From NCBI RefSeq assembly GCF_019059575.1, contig NW_024881981.1:186001-250000 (forward strand): DNA of 64,000 nucleotides, read 5' to 3'. Made by a program: the position numbers and the translations under genes. The notes under the pieces are model-generated. The model saw only the letters and a program-made list of their open reading frames with translations, searched no databases and was not told the origin of the DNA. Positions 22,201 to 32,208 of this stretch are shown here, in pieces. The stretch is from Amphibalanus amphitrite. Taxonomy: Eukaryota; Arthropoda; Thecostraca; Balanomorpha; Balanidae. Numbering within the stretch: the first letter of the stretch is position 1; every line of letters starts with the position of its first letter.

Positions 22201-23630
22201 TTGGCAGCTCAAAAATGAAAAACTTGGCTCGGCGATATGTGTGGTGGCCGGGGCTGGATGCAGAGCTCGAGGGCGCGGCACGCGATTGCGCAGAGTGCAT
22301 GGACAAGCGAGGAGCGCCGCCCCACAGTGATCGGCACCCGTGGGAGCCGGCCGGAGGCCCGTGGGAGCGTATCCACATAGACTATGCGGGCCCCTTCCAG
22401 GGCTTGAACTTTCTGGTGGTGTGCGACAGCTATACCAAGTGGCTGGAGGTGATCCCGATGCGAGAGACGGGCACAGAGAGCACTGTGAGAGAGCTGCGGG
22501 CGATGTTTGCGCGTTTCGGCATCCCCCGCCAACTCGTGTCGGATAATGGTGCTCAGTTCACCTCTGCTCCGTTCGCTGCATTCCTGAGCAACAATGGAGT
22601 GCGGCACGTCAGGGTGGCACCATATCACCCAAGCAGCAACGGAGCGGCGGAGCGGGCGGTGCAAACGGCCAAGAACGGACTGAAGGCGGCCCTGCGGGAT
22701 GGTGGTTCTCTGTCACAGCGGCTGCAGAAGTTTCTGCTGGCCTACCGGGCGGCACCGCACTCGGGCACGGGACGATCGCCAGCCGAAATGATGTTCGGCC
22801 GGAACGTGCGGACGCGGCTGGATACGCTGCGGCCCGATCCGATGGACAGGTTTCGGGATCAGCAGCAACGGCAACGGGAGGCGGCAGGCGGCCGGCACAG
22901 GGAGCTGAACATCGGAGACACGGTGTGGGCTAGATGTTACAGCGGCCCGCAGAAGTGGAGACTGGGGACGGTGGCCGCACGGACCGGACCGGTGTCGTAT
23001 GAGATAGCTGTTGCCGATGCTCTCTGGTCGCGGCACGTCGATCAACTCATCAGCGCGGAGCCAGTGCGGACCGGCCAGCGGGCGGCCGCCGCCGGGACGG
23101 TCGTGCCAGCGGCGCTCGGCGAGCCCGGTGCTGGCGCCAGCGGCGGCGCGAGGACGGCCGTGCCGGCGCCGCCCGGCGCTGCCGGCAGGATCTCCAGCGA
23201 AGGCATCAGGTCGGCTGTACCGGGGGCGATCGGCGGGGCCGGTGCCGGCGCCAGCGGAGGCGACGGTGGAGACAGCCGAGTGGTGACACCCCCAGCGAGC
23301 GGATTCACAGAGTGTAGCGGCGACGCAGCGGATCTGTATCGGGCTGGTCGCCCTCGGGCGAGCGGTGGAGAGACGGTGAGCGAGGCCGAAGGAACAGGTT
23401 GCGCGCGCGGTGGCGCTACTGACGGACCGCCGGCAGCGGTGAGCGGTGCTGGTGGGACCGGCGGCGCGCGCGGTAGCAAGCCTAACGCTTCGCCGGGAGT
23501 GGTGAGCGGCGCCGGTGGGACAGGACATGGCGCGCGCGGCGGCGATTGTAAAGGACCGCCGGCAGAGGTGCGGCGGCGGTTATCCGTGCGTCACTCTCAG
23601 CCACCGAGGAGGTGGATAACTGAGATGTGA
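19203..23630 (+). CDS. Gag-Pol polyprotein of Ty3/gypsy retrotransposon 1 (1475 aa)
   Basis: A single open frame encodes all retrotransposon functions. The Gag part ends with two CCHC zinc knuckles (first cysteines at residues 221 and 284). An aspartic protease follows with a DTGSP motif (Asp340), then reverse transcriptase with the catalytic YLDD (623-626) and RNase H beginning near Asp772. The integrase has a zinc-binding HHCC module starting at His996 and the catalytic triad Asp1060, Asp1114 and Glu1150 (35 residues between the last two). The protein then runs into a Gly/Ala/Arg-rich tail of about 200 residues with no clear domain. The order RT-RNase H-integrase marks Ty3/gypsy. Gag and Pol are fused in one frame, so no frameshift is needed. 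I start at the ATG at 19203, whose first residues match those of the second element. No stop or missing catalytic residue was seen. Confidence 0.96.
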   Translation: MMDPTGMQLVSAGPYRAGTDFEKWLRALERYMVAMDIQGPTRRCAVLLHLVGPDIADVSDSLPEEEAEGPEEDEFTRLKRKLVRYLVPRNNVVAERGKFQGMTMEPEESLEEFLARLRTQILRCGYEPAQVNRELRDRCVLGSRGELQRKLVREAALKGDELNLEDVRRTARAHRDVMDLTTRLSGAPVPAATDGEAVQVVRRQRRAETARPAERPGPGSCFGCGGRGHWRRDCPTARADSAPERARPPVAGAVQQRGVSRPPGPADGGRRDSRRGGPLEKRRCFKCGRTGHLKRDCPGIGQVASVEEDVVMTVAQLTSQDRLPLVTLSVNGRETEMLVDTGSPVSIVADGSIPGLKLRPSKMQLRSFTGQPVPVRGEATVQAEYGGQRKRLNVVVSGQLRHHPLLGRDWLREIRLDWRSLLQVSEASKVSGGRTLSSVTAAHAAVFAGGLGTMEQRAHLTLKPDAVPRRLPPRPVPYALLPQVEAELDRWVRDGIARKVDPSETSTGWGTPLVPVPKPGGGVRLCASYNLTVNPQLIVKHHPLPKPEDVFAGVSGKLFCKLDLKHAYQQMPLDEESRAMTTVSTHKGEFVMKRLPFGVASSGALFQEAMDRVLEGQEGCRCYLDDLLVFGADEQQLLQRLDEILGRLERQGLRLAAQKCQLAVPEVEFLGWKVTAEGIAPTDGGVAAVLQAPEPTDVSQLRSLLGSITYFGRLLPDLSTVLAPLYQLTKKGVPWAWTEQCAKAVEKVKRMLTSPPVLMRYDPDLPLRLVTDASSVGVGAALVHVTPDGAERPVMYASRTLTPTERKYPQVEREAAAVSFGITRFHRFLYGRPFTLVVDNRALSRILSPDRDLPSLAAARLQRYALQLAAYSYAVELRRSEHMHMADSLSRLAMPCSGVEREKIDREGADVSFLCYMDGAAPVLTAEALASATRRDPVLARVLTFVRCGWPAEVEPELVPFKRRQDELSTDGECLVWGGRAVIPQQLRARVLRELHEGHLGSSKMKNLARRYVWWPGLDAELEGAARDCAECMDKRGAPPHSDRHPWEPAGGPWERIHIDYAGPFQGLNFLVVCDSYTKWLEVIPMRETGTESTVRELRAMFARFGIPRQLVSDNGAQFTSAPFAAFLSNNGVRHVRVAPYHPSSNGAAERAVQTAKNGLKAALRDGGSLSQRLQKFLLAYRAAPHSGTGRSPAEMMFGRNVRTRLDTLRPDPMDRFRDQQQRQREAAGGRHRELNIGDTVWARCYSGPQKWRLGTVAARTGPVSYEIAVADALWSRHVDQLISAEPVRTGQRAAAAGTVVPAALGEPGAGASGGARTAVPAPPGAAGRISSEGIRSAVPGAIGGAGAGASGGDGGDSRVVTPPASGFTECSGDAADLYRAGRPRASGGETVSEAEGTGCARGGATDGPPAAVSGAGGTGGARGSKPNASPGVVSGAGGTGHGARGGDCKGPPAEVRRRLSVRHSQPPRRWITEM

Positions 23631-24051
23631 TCGGGTGGGAAAATACGTGATTTTACGGAGATGTGATCGGGCGGAAGGATCGAGCGGAAGAATATGTGAT
23701 TCCGTGTGTCAATAGGTGCCACCGATAAGGTGGATAACAGATGTGATTGGCCAGGGAAAGTGTGGGTCAATTTGTACCGCCGAGAAGGGTGATGACTGAT
23801 TAGTTATTATCGTTTGGAAGTACAGACTGATAAGCAGTGTAAGGGCAGACGTGCGCGACTCTAAAGTCAGTGAATTTGTAGTTATGTTCGTATCGCACGG
23901 ATGTGAGCGATGTCAGTGATCGCACTAAAATAGGCGGCAGTGTTGACGCTGTAAGTGACCGGACTGGATTTGACTAGTTTGTGGTGGCTCGTAGGTTGAG
24001 TAAGTTATGTTTGATAGTTCGATGTTCGAACTCAAATCCAGGGGGGCAGGG
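23631..24051 (+). other. 3' untranslated region and polypurine tract of retrotransposon 1
   Basis: After the stop, degenerate GTGATCGGG/AAGGTGGATAAC-like repeats fill about 150 bases. The purine tract AGGGGGGCAGGG (24040-24051) directly abuts the 3' LTR and is the likely plus-strand primer. Confidence 0.75.
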
Positions 24052-24228
24052 TGTTGTATCGTGAGCCTGGCTACGCGTAGTTCAGTTAGCGACCGCCAGG
24101 TGGAAACCGGTCGCCGGTTGTGCGGCAGTCGGCCGCCGGCCCGCGCAGGGCGTGGATGTGTTCTTGTTGGCTGTGCGCCAAGTGGGCGCGCAATCGCAGA
24201 CGCGGAATAAAGAACTCACATTATATCA
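24052..24228 (+). repeat. 3' LTR of retrotransposon 1 (177 bp)
   Basis: Reads identical to the 5' LTR and is followed by the target duplication GTTTC at 24229-24233, where the 278-bp satellite resumes. Confidence 0.95.
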
Positions 24229-24974
24229 GTTTCTTCAGCCAGATTGAAGAGGGGGCCCAGGAGAGTGTCTGTGCAAATTTTGAAGAAAATCGTAGGGGCC
24301 GCCCCATTGGGCCCCAAATTTCAATTGGGTCCCGTGGGCCCCAGGTGGGCCCCATCGAAAAATGTTACTTGGGTTTTTTGTTTGGGAAATTACGCTCTTT
24401 CCAATGATGTGCATATTGCCGGGGTTGGTCGCGAAATTAGGGGCAATACTTAGAAAGGGCCTCTTTGGGGCCCTCTTTGGGCCCCTTCCTTTGGATTCCC
24501 CGGTAGGTTTCTTCAGCCAGATTGAAGAGGGGGCCCAGGAGAGTGTCTGTGCAAATTTTGAAGAAAATCGTAGGGGCCGCCCCATTGGGCCCCAAATTTC
24601 AATTGGGTCCTGTGGGCCCCAGGTGGGCCCCATCGAAAAATGTTACTTGGGTTTTTTGTTTGGGAAATTACGCTCTTTCCAATGATGTGCATATTGCCAG
24701 GGTTGGTTGCGAAATTAGGGGCAATACTTAGAAAGGGCCTCTTTGGGGCCCTCTTTGGGCCCCTTCCTTTGGATTCCCCGGTAGGTTTCTTCAGCCAGAT
24801 TGAAGAGGGGGCCCAGGAGAGTGTCTGTGCAAATTTTGAAGAAAATCGTAGGGGCCGCCCCATTGGGCCCCAAATTTCAATTGGGTCCTGTGGGCCCCAG
24901 GTGGGCCCCATCGAAAAATGTTGCTTGGGTTTTTTGTTTGGGAAATTACGCTCTTTCCAATGATGTGCATATTG
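24229..24974 (-). repeat. Right arm, last part: 278-bp satellite units
   Basis: About 2.7 further units in the same orientation as 13164-18092. Removing the LTR element and one copy of GTTTC rejoins a normal unit, which confirms the insertion. Confidence 0.95.
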
Positions 24975-25400
24975 CTGGATTTTGTCGATGTTATAGGCCT
25001 GAAATTGTTGAAAACATTTATTTATGCCCCGAGGGCATACTCCCGGGCCCATATATTTGAAGCTGTTTTGCTCGGTTCAGGGGGGCGCTAGCCCCCTAAA
25101 TTTGGTACCGTTGCACGTAAAATTTTGTCCTCTTTCGAATGACGTGCATTTTTAGCTGTTTCGACGGCTAGAAGTAGGGTTTTCAAAGTTCGTCGATTGT
25201 GCCCTGAGGGCATACTGTTTTTTGGGATTTGTGGCCCCCCTGATGGATTCCCCGCATTTTGGCACTAGGATTTTCGATAGAGGACACCATTCTGCACCTC
25301 TCCACCAAAATTCAGCGAAATCGTAGGGGCCGTCGATCCCTGCTGAATCCCTGCTGAACCCCTGCTGAATCCCTGCTAACTTCCGTTACATGAAGTCCGG

Positions 25401-26366
25401 TCGTTGGTGTCCAACTCAGCGCCACACATCACCAATTGGAAAAATCGATGGTTCTTAATTTTTTTTCACCAGCATATTCAGAGAATTAATTGGTATGACG
25501 AGGACATTGTAACAGGCAGATTCCAGACTTCGGCAGGGAATAAGTAGGTACGTAGCTAACTGTCAAAGTTTTGCCGAGCAATAACTTTCTTATTCTAAAT
25601 CCTGTATGACATTGTTGACTTATCTAGCTATTCAGTCATTTATGACACTCTTTGACTTGCTTCGAATGGTTAGTCATTTGACCTTAAAGTAAACGAGATC
25701 ATGACTTGACTGAAAAAAGGTCATACCTACTTGTAAGGGGAGTTGTTGGCAGAAACGCACCAGTTTTACGTTACGTGGTGCGTACTCGTATGTACACTGA
25801 CCAGACAGATCATAATGCATTAGTGTCACATGATCATTTATCATTTTGTACACCTACCTTTTGATGCCTGTAGCGAAGAGATCCGCGGTTGTAAGTCTTG
25901 GATGATAGTTGCAAGCCGTCGTTAGCTGTTATTGAGGATCGGTGGAGCTTCGGATTGATTTCAATGGCAGAACCCCAGGGCAGATTTATTTTAACACAAA
26001 ACCCAATCAGTTTATCGATATGGTGTAACGAAAACATATACGAATAGGTATCTATCTCTTCCAGACATAATGCGCCACGGATAGAGATAATAGTTATTTT
26101 GATGAAAATCAGTGCTTTATCGCAAACATCAAGACCAATATTTCGCGCTCCATCAGTATTGCTATACAATATACATATCTCCTCAATCTGCGACGTCCCC
26201 ATTCCAAGCATAGCCCAACAATCACGGCACACTACAATTACTATCACAACTTGTTAGATTGCATTGAAAACCCACTAGATGAGTCCATGTATATCACATA
26301 TCAAGTCTCAAGATACCGACCGCACTTTCGTCATCTGATGAATAGTGACTAGACTGGTTCCAGCCC
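25401..26366. other. AT-rich intergenic sequence, no supported gene
   Basis: A 137-codon open frame on the minus strand (25834-26247) has no recognisable domain and no splice or start context, so I leave it uncalled. The stretch separates the giant foldback element from the SLC35G1-like exon and may be its 3' flank. Confidence 0.4.
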
Positions 26367-27521
26367 TTACCCGAAGCGGCATATCCCAGGGCGCTTGTCC
26401 GGATCGTCCGGCAGAGAGGCCAACCACTTATTCAGACCAACTAGGATCACCGAGACGATGATCAGCACCATGCCGGCGCCGGTCAGCATGGTCGGCACCT
26501 CGTCAAACAGGATGAACTGCCAGGCGACTGCGAACATCACCTCTGTGACGGTGCGCACCACGGCCACCAGACTGGCCTGCTCGGCGTGACAGGCGCGCGT
26601 CAGACACAGCTGGCCCAGGAAACTGCAGACGCCCAGCGCCACCAGCAGCCCGCACTCCTCCAGAGAGCGCGGCACGTGCACGTCGCCCACGGCCAGGCAC
26701 ACGAACAGCGAGAGCGGCGCCGCCACAGAGGCGAACACGGTCATGATGACGGTAGCCGGCACGCCCTTCAGCAGCCGCATGGTGACGTACACGTTGGCGC
26801 CGGCCAGCGTGCTGGTGAAGGCCAGCGCGGAGCCCAGCAGGTGCGCGCCGCCGGCGTCCGCGCCCGCCGAGCCGAACACCGCCGACGGCCGCGTAATGAG
26901 CAGCATGCCGGCCAGCGTGACCGTCACCGTGGCCGCCTGCAGCCACCCGCACGGCTCGCGCAGGAAGACGCGCGCGAACACGCCCACAAAGACAGGCACG
27001 CTCAGGAGAATGACACTGGCATCGGCCAGAGACATGTTGCGCAGTGCATAGAACTTACACACGAGGCTGGTGGCGCCGAGCAGCGATCGCAGCAGCAGCA
27101 GCCAGCGCCGCCCGCTCGGGAACAGGTGGTGTCGGGAGCTCAGCGCCGACACCAGGCTCGGCACCAGGATGCCCACGAACCGGAACGCGGCCAGCTCGGC
27201 CGGCTCGAACCGGTCCAGCAGCTTCACGAGCACGGAGCACAGCGAGAGGAAGAGCGCCGAACTGGCGGCGTACAAAATACCGGCCTCGCCCAGCCCCAGC
27301 AGAGCTCCGGGGGACGGCGGAGCCTCGACGCCCGGCGCAGGGGCGGGCTCCGTGGGCGAGCTCTGCTCAGAAGCGCCCGGTCCACCGCCAGCTTTTTGGG
27401 GTGTATGTGCGTTGGTGTCATGCGGGTCTCTTTCGTAAACCTCTTCATCTGGCTTCAGGACAATTTGTTTGTACTTGATGTTCTTGAATGTCGTATGAAG
27501 CCACCGGTCTTTTCTGGGACC
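26367..27521 (-). CDS. SLC35G1: SLC35G1-like EamA-family transporter, large 3' exon (partial)
   Basis: This encodes a multi-pass membrane protein of the drug/metabolite transporter superfamily. The exon begins after a splice acceptor (TTTCAG|GGTCCC) and reads about 384 codons to TAA at 26369-26367. A charged, Pro/Ser-rich N-terminal region of about 90 residues is followed by roughly ten hydrophobic segments arranged as two EamA repeats. Family-like motifs are an R-(F)-VGILVPS segment in the first repeat and a LGVCSFLGQLCLTRACHAE stretch in the second. No ATG precedes the open frame inside the exon, so a first exon must lie upstream (right of 27522) and was not identified. The stop overlaps a possible donor (GGGTAAGG), so the gene could continue, although the length fits the usual C-terminus. 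The family is clear; the SLC35G1 orthology and any substrate are inferred. Confidence 0.85.
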   Translation of the reverse strand, partial: GPRKDRWLHTTFKNIKYKQIVLKPDEEVYERDPHDTNAHTPQKAGGGPGASEQSSPTEPAPAPGVEAPPSPGALLGLGEAGILYAASSALFLSLCSVLVKLLDRFEPAELAAFRFVGILVPSLVSALSSRHHLFPSGRRWLLLLRSLLGATSLVCKFYALRNMSLADASVILLSVPVFVGVFARVFLREPCGWLQAATVTVTLAGMLLITRPSAVFGSAGADAGGAHLLGSALAFTSTLAGANVYVTMRLLKGVPATVIMTVFASVAAPLSLFVCLAVGDVHVPRSLEECGLLVALGVCSFLGQLCLTRACHAEQASLVAVVRTVTEVMFAVAWQFILFDEVPTMLTGAGMVLIIVSVILVGLNKWLASLPDDPDKRPGICRFG

Positions 27522-28139
27522 CTGAAACACACATAAAAACTTCAGTTTAAAAGTTTTGCGAGTGTACAGAAGCACTGTTGCACCGATTCTCTCCAGTTTT
27601 CTAGGGGGATAGGCTCCCTATCACCGAAAGCACGCCTAGTGATCGGTGAAGGTGTTACCGGGGAGGTGTGGCATTAGGCACATTATTCCCAATCTTTCAG
27701 GTCTCAGGTTTTTTATCCTTGACGATAACTTTTTATTCCGCTCAAAGTACCGTCTTTCCTTTCAGGCGAAGTTACATACAGTTAATGCTAAGATATTCAG
27801 GCTTCAGCTCATCACTATCTACCTATTTTACCGGCCAATACATATCAATAACATAAGGCCTACCAATATCGATGTAATGAAGGCGTGCTAATTGTAATAT
27901 GCGTACTAATAATGATATGCGTTTTGTATGCATTATGCACTCAAACCGATATACAAAACACGTGAACGTTTCGGAATATATAGAAGTAACGATGTGATTT
28001 AAACCTGCATTTTAATAAAAGACACGTAATTACTGACGCGATAACACACGACGGAGAACCTGAAATCATAAGACATTAATTGTAAACTTCGTTGAGCAAC
28101 ATTCCCATTAGTTTAAGAATACTTTTCCCACCCAAGTGC
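27522..28139. other. Probable first intron or 5' flank of the SLC35G1-like gene
   Basis: AT-rich, with no recognisable coding sequence or repeat. The initiating exon of the transporter should lie here or further right, but no minus-strand ATG with a convincing donor stood out. Confidence 0.35.
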
Positions 28140-29552
28140 AGTCTTGTCTGACATATCCTTCTCCCTCCCCATCTCAGAGCTGGCTGACAGACCACGGATG
28201 ACCCGGCTGCCAAGAAAAGGAACTATGAACAGCTGTGAGCTCGACACTGTCACACTGAGCCTGTGACAGCCTGTCATCTGCGTGGTGATCAGCACTGCAG
28301 CGAACGTCACTGAGTGGAAGGTGCGGAGCTGTAGACGGACCCGGACCGACCTCTGCACAGTCACCCAGGACGGCGCAATGGTGAGTTTTCCTTATAGCCA
28401 ATAAAAGATATGAACGAACGTGGGAATATAGGGTGGAAAGAACACATATTAGATAGTGACGTACAGCTTTATCCAGTAGAATTTCGAGGCCCCGAAACGT
28501 TCATGGCAATTTTTTTTCGTTTCTGAAAGGATGTTTTGAAAAAAAAAGATATCATGGAGTGGGGCATGAAGTTGTCCGTTGTTCACATATAATTGTATGT
28601 ATGGTCTTGTAGGTAGGACTAGGACGTATCTATCCTAAACTCTATACATTATACGTACATAAAGGCTTCGCCAGTTCGATCCCGACCCGGGCCGCGATAA
28701 TTCGCTCACGAGACCACGAGTATTATAAACTTTTATCGCTCAATAGTCAATATGCCCCCGTCTAGAAGTTTTCCCATGAAGTGGTATACAGCTCAAAAGG
28801 TCGAAGGGTCTCTTGTCTCTACAGCACCCTAAGCGATGTCACGCCTTGCCGTCGTCACAGCGAGGTGCGCTCCTATTGACCGGTGACTCACCGTAACGAT
28901 GGCCAGTTACTTAACACCGGCAGCTGGGACGTTTTTCTGTCAAATTTTTTGGTGTTGGTACAGTTGGAGCCTTGGAGAAGATTATAAGATTGATGATCTG
29001 CATGAGATCAAAGGTGGCCTTTAGTGGCGGGATTAGCAACTTAACGTCATGTTTTACCTGGCATATTAGTCTCGACTGCAGTGTGAATTATTTGTTTAAT
29101 GAAACAACGAATAATAACGTCCAAAAGATACTCATCTCTTCCATTTTCTCTAACTTTAGACTATCGTACGGTAATCAGATGATAACTTGATAACATAAGA
29201 TGATCGACATGTGTGTACTATTTCTTAAATAATATCATTTTCCTATGCATTTCGCGCTAACATTTTGTGTTTAAAGCGTCCAACATGTGCACTGTTCGAC
29301 CTAATCCGATTGTTTCCGTGCTTTCTTTGCCTGTGTATTTCTTCAGCATTCATTTGTTTCCTCCAATTCTCATTTAACTTTCTGACATCTCTAGTAGCTA
29401 TTTAAGCCGAATCACTCCGTTCCATAAAATTGAAAATAAATGTTAATTTTTCATATTTCCTGATCCATACACTCGCAAGCAGGTCAACGGCAAAGGGTAC
29501 ATCACGCACACTTTGGCGAACTTCCTCGACGGCCCATTCAGTAAGACTCCGG
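28140..29552 (+). CDS. Weak candidate two-exon gene start (unrecognised)
   Basis: On the plus strand an ATG at 28378-28380 is followed at once by a strong donor (GTGAGT at 28381). A plausible acceptor (CAAGCAG at 29476-29482) precedes an open stretch that would begin VNGKGYITHTLANFLDGPF. Splicing would join the ATG in frame to this stretch. The end of the second exon is unclear, because several GT sites follow and the sequence grades into GC-rich repeats. I do not recognise the protein. The rest of the interval is intron-like, AT-rich sequence. This is a suggestion only. Confidence 0.2.
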
Positions 29553-30014
29553 TGGGCCCGCTCCCGGTGCCAGGCCGGACCGAACCGCGCCCCTCACCTG
29601 CTCCATGGCCCTGCGGCAGGACGGTCAGACCGGCCGCGGCGGTCAGCGCCGATCCTCTCGGTGACCGACTGGCCGGGGAGGCGGCACGCACCATGCTGCC
29701 GCCCAGGTGGCCGCCGGCACACGGGTCACGGCGACGTTACACGACTCGGGGCCGTGACAGCGCCTATCTGACGCCCCGGCCCCACGCGCGGCCCGACCTC
29801 GGACGCAGTCAGCTGGCGCTGTCCGGTCAGTCGATCCGACGATGACGTCACGCGGTCGTCGGTGCCGATTCCGCCTCCCCGCCTGCCATGGATCCATTCT
29901 TGGCACCGACGGCCAACTGCCTCTCCGACTGTGCGACGCGGAGATAAAACGGGACTTTTATGTGAGCGCCGGATGGCGTTTCGTAAGCGTTTTACGACGT
30001 CATCGTCTAGCATT
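29553..30014. other. GC-rich unassigned sequence
   Basis: Open frames overlap on both strands with no domain. It could include the continuation of the weak candidate gene to the left or the flank of the interspersed repeat that begins near 30015. Confidence 0.3.
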
Positions 30015-30240
30015 GTACACTCACCTACTAAGTGATGTTCGCCCCCCGACGGCCCAGCCTTTGACTGGAGCGGTAGACTGCGCCGCCTCACACCTAGGTT
30101 CAGCGGTACAGTATATCCCTCTGGCCTCACGCTCGGCACAGACGCGTTGGGCTGGGTCAGGGACGCGCCGCGCTGCGCTGGCCGCCTTACCACTCATTAC
30201 GGAGCGAGAGAAGCGAGCGAAGTCTTACGTAGAATAACGG
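30015..30240 (+). repeat. Interspersed repeat, copy 1 (second copy at about 43500-43827, inverted)
   Basis: The run from CTCACCTACTAAGTGATG through GACTGGAGCGGTAGACTGCGCC to GGGACGCGCCGCGCTG reappears inverted at about 43600-43827. There an inner segment of about 60 bp is duplicated. Class and full boundaries are unknown. Confidence 0.7.
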
Positions 30241-30289
30241 ACATTTCTGAGTATGAGCGGCCGGCCGGCCGTGGTCACGCTTTTGCGAT

Positions 30290-30850
30290 GCTTATATCTC
30301 AGCAATCACTTGACCGATTTACATGCGGTAATTTTTGTAGGATAGTTTCATCCTTCTACCAAGTATTGGACTATTTCCGATGCATGTGGGTGACCCCTTA
30401 TGCACGTGGCACGTGCAAAACGAAGAGGTGTCAGTTTTGTAACAATTGCAATATCTCGGTAACTACTGGGCCGATTGCGCTGAAACTCGGCATGTAGGTA
30501 GGCACCCACTTGGCAATGCATTTGCATGTGCCACAGTTGGGGTGCTGCTGCACCTGCGCACGTGCAGGGGTCGATTCCAGATCTCGAGAACGGCTGGACC
30601 GATTGCGCTCAAATTTGGTACGCGGTTAGGGACCGGTTAGCAGGGTGCCGTGCAAAAGTCAGTTGGGGCCCATTTTGCACGTCCGCACGTGCAGGGTGCC
30701 GCTTCCAGATCTCCAGAACGGCTGGGCCGATTGTGCTCAAATTTGGCACATCGCTAGAGACCGGTTAGTAGGGTGCTGTGCACAAGTCAGTTGGAGATAC
30801 CCCTCGCGATTTCGCACGTGCAAGGCCCACCCTCTCGCTCGCTCCGTTAG
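30290..30850 (+). repeat. Degenerate tandem repeat, about 128-bp period
   Basis: A core like AACGGCTGGRCCGATTG followed by CTCAAATTTGG recurs at about 30460, 30590 and 30717, with a weaker copy near 30300. Each copy is followed by GACCGGTTAGYAGGGTGC and CGCACGTGCA motifs. Frames through it (RTAGPIALKFGT-like) are open only in part, and I do not call a gene. Confidence 0.7.
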
Positions 30851-30944
30851 TCGCCCCAAAAGGCGTTATGCTGGTTTTATTTTTTATAGGTGGAATGCGT
30901 TGGCGGTTGAACCAGCACGGCTCGTAGGAAATTCATTTCATCCA

Positions 30945-31424
30945 CCAAAGAAACGAAATATACCGTTCGAAAGCTGACGGTGAGCTGATTCCAAAACAGT
31001 ATTTTATATAGAAATCGTTCCATGGCCTTTTTAAGAAATTGCGTTTTTGTAAAATCGTAAAAATCTTTTATTTCATTCAACGAGCTGTCCAGGACAATCT
31101 TTAAATCATAGTCATGTTTTTTTCGATTACCAGTGAAAGCTGAATGCCAAAAGAACAATAGGTATGTAGCGAAAAAGTATTCTGAAATATTAAGATGTGT
31201 CTCTCACAGCCGGCAACAAGGCGCAATCACACAACTCAGTGTCACGACGGATCAAAGTAAGCCACACAAAGGCGTCAAATGACCCTTATCAACGCGCAGA
31301 CCCGGCGCTCTCAGCTGTCTGACGGGCCACAGAAGAGACGTTCGGCTGTCGCTCTGCTAAACAGACGTCATTTTTGTTAGTTTAACAATTCAAGTCGGTA
31401 CTTAAGCAATTCAGGATACCTGAT
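30945..31424 (-). repeat. Solo copy of the 0.5-kb inverted-repeat family
   Basis: Matches, with scattered changes, each arm of the inverted repeat at 50734-52092 (same order of AAAGAAACGA, AGCTGACGGTGAGCTGA, AAAAGAACAATA and CAGGATACCTG). Only one arm is present here. Strand is arbitrary. Confidence 0.8.
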
Positions 31425-32208
31425 AGTCACGAGAGAGAGACGAACCGTGTCAGAGCGATGCCATGCCGTTCATCTCATCCGGATAGGCTACAAAACTGCC
31501 GGTGCAGCTTCAAAACACGGCATACTTCTGCCTTGCCCTCAGAATCTCTGAACATCTGAACCACTCTCATACTTATTCGAAACTTCCTTCCTAATTTTTC
31601 TTCTCCCTTTCTTATGGCATGCCTAATACGAGGCTCATTATAACTATGTTATAACTATGTTTATTGTAGCTATGTTATGAAGAATATGGAATACCTTGAC
31701 GGCTAGATTGGGCTATGGTCCATGTCGACACTTTGCAGCCCATTCATGGCAATATTTCATTAATATTATCAGATTAATATTATCAGAATATTATCTCTAT
31801 ATTCTCAAAAACCCTCCGTGGTGGTCCGTTAGCGAACCCTACGGCCTACCTGTGGCCTTGACACAATGGTCGAAATATCTGGCCGTTGACATTGGTCTAG
31901 AGAGAGAGAGTGAGAGAAACGGTCACGAACAGCTCCTTGGTTCTGTCAGATGCTGGGATTCGCTGACCACCGGCGCCACGCAACCACTGCACTCAGCTGT
32001 TTTCTCCGAAGCGCCAGTGAACGACCTCGCGACCTTCGTTCTCCCCTGCCCGTAGCCAAGCTGTGGCTGAACAAATCCGTCAGCGTTTGAAAGAACTGCG
32101 CGGCAATGGAAAACAACCCCTATCCCGCTAAAAAAGAAGAGTGAGAAAAGCAACAAACCCAAAGTCTGCTCTCACTTCTGTGTTGGCCCGTCTCTTGTGT
32201 CCTGATTA

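Larger units (their letters stand above)
18093..24228 (+). mobile_element. Ty3/gypsy LTR retrotransposon 1, apparently intact
   Basis: Two 177-bp LTRs (18093-18269 and 24052-24228) read identical base for base and begin TGTTG and end ATCA. The 5-bp duplication GTTTC flanks the element (18088-18092 and 24229-24233). Between them lie a possible primer-binding site just after the left LTR (TTGGCGACGAGGAT), a long leader with a small upstream frame, one uninterrupted Gag-Pol frame and a polypurine tract (24040-24051). Identical LTRs and an open frame imply a recent insertion that may still be competent. It lies inside the right arm of the giant foldback element and is therefore younger than it. 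Confidence 0.96.
9557..25391. mobile_element. Giant foldback-type element built of opposed 278-bp tandem repeats
   Basis: Both ends begin ATGTAACGGAAGTTAGCAGGG (inverted at the right) and are flanked by a perfect 9-bp duplication GAAGTCCGG (9548-9556 and 25392-25400). Each end has about 415 bp of matching unique sequence (9557-9972 and about 24975-25391) that includes four 11-bp units of CAGCAGGGATT type. Inside, tandem 278-bp units run in one direction to 13154 and in the opposite direction from 13164, leaving a 9-base centre. After removing the inserted LTR retrotransposon (18093-24228 plus its 5-bp duplication) the element is about 9.7 kb. No transposase is present. Tandem repeats inside long inverted ends with a 9-bp duplication recall Drosophila FB foldback and Mutator-like elements; the family itself is not one I recognise. 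Confidence 0.9.

Noticed and set aside
13010-24974. CRISPR array or prokaryotic repeat-spacer system
   Set aside because: The repeats are directly adjacent 278-bp units without spacers, in a eukaryotic transposon context with spliced genes nearby.
25834-26247. 137-codon minus-strand frame
   Set aside because: AT-rich, no domain and no splice or start context; within chance for the region.
26586-27536. 316-codon plus-strand frame opposite the SLC35G1-like exon
   Set aside because: Antisense shadow of a GC-rich exon; the minus strand has membrane segments and a splice acceptor.
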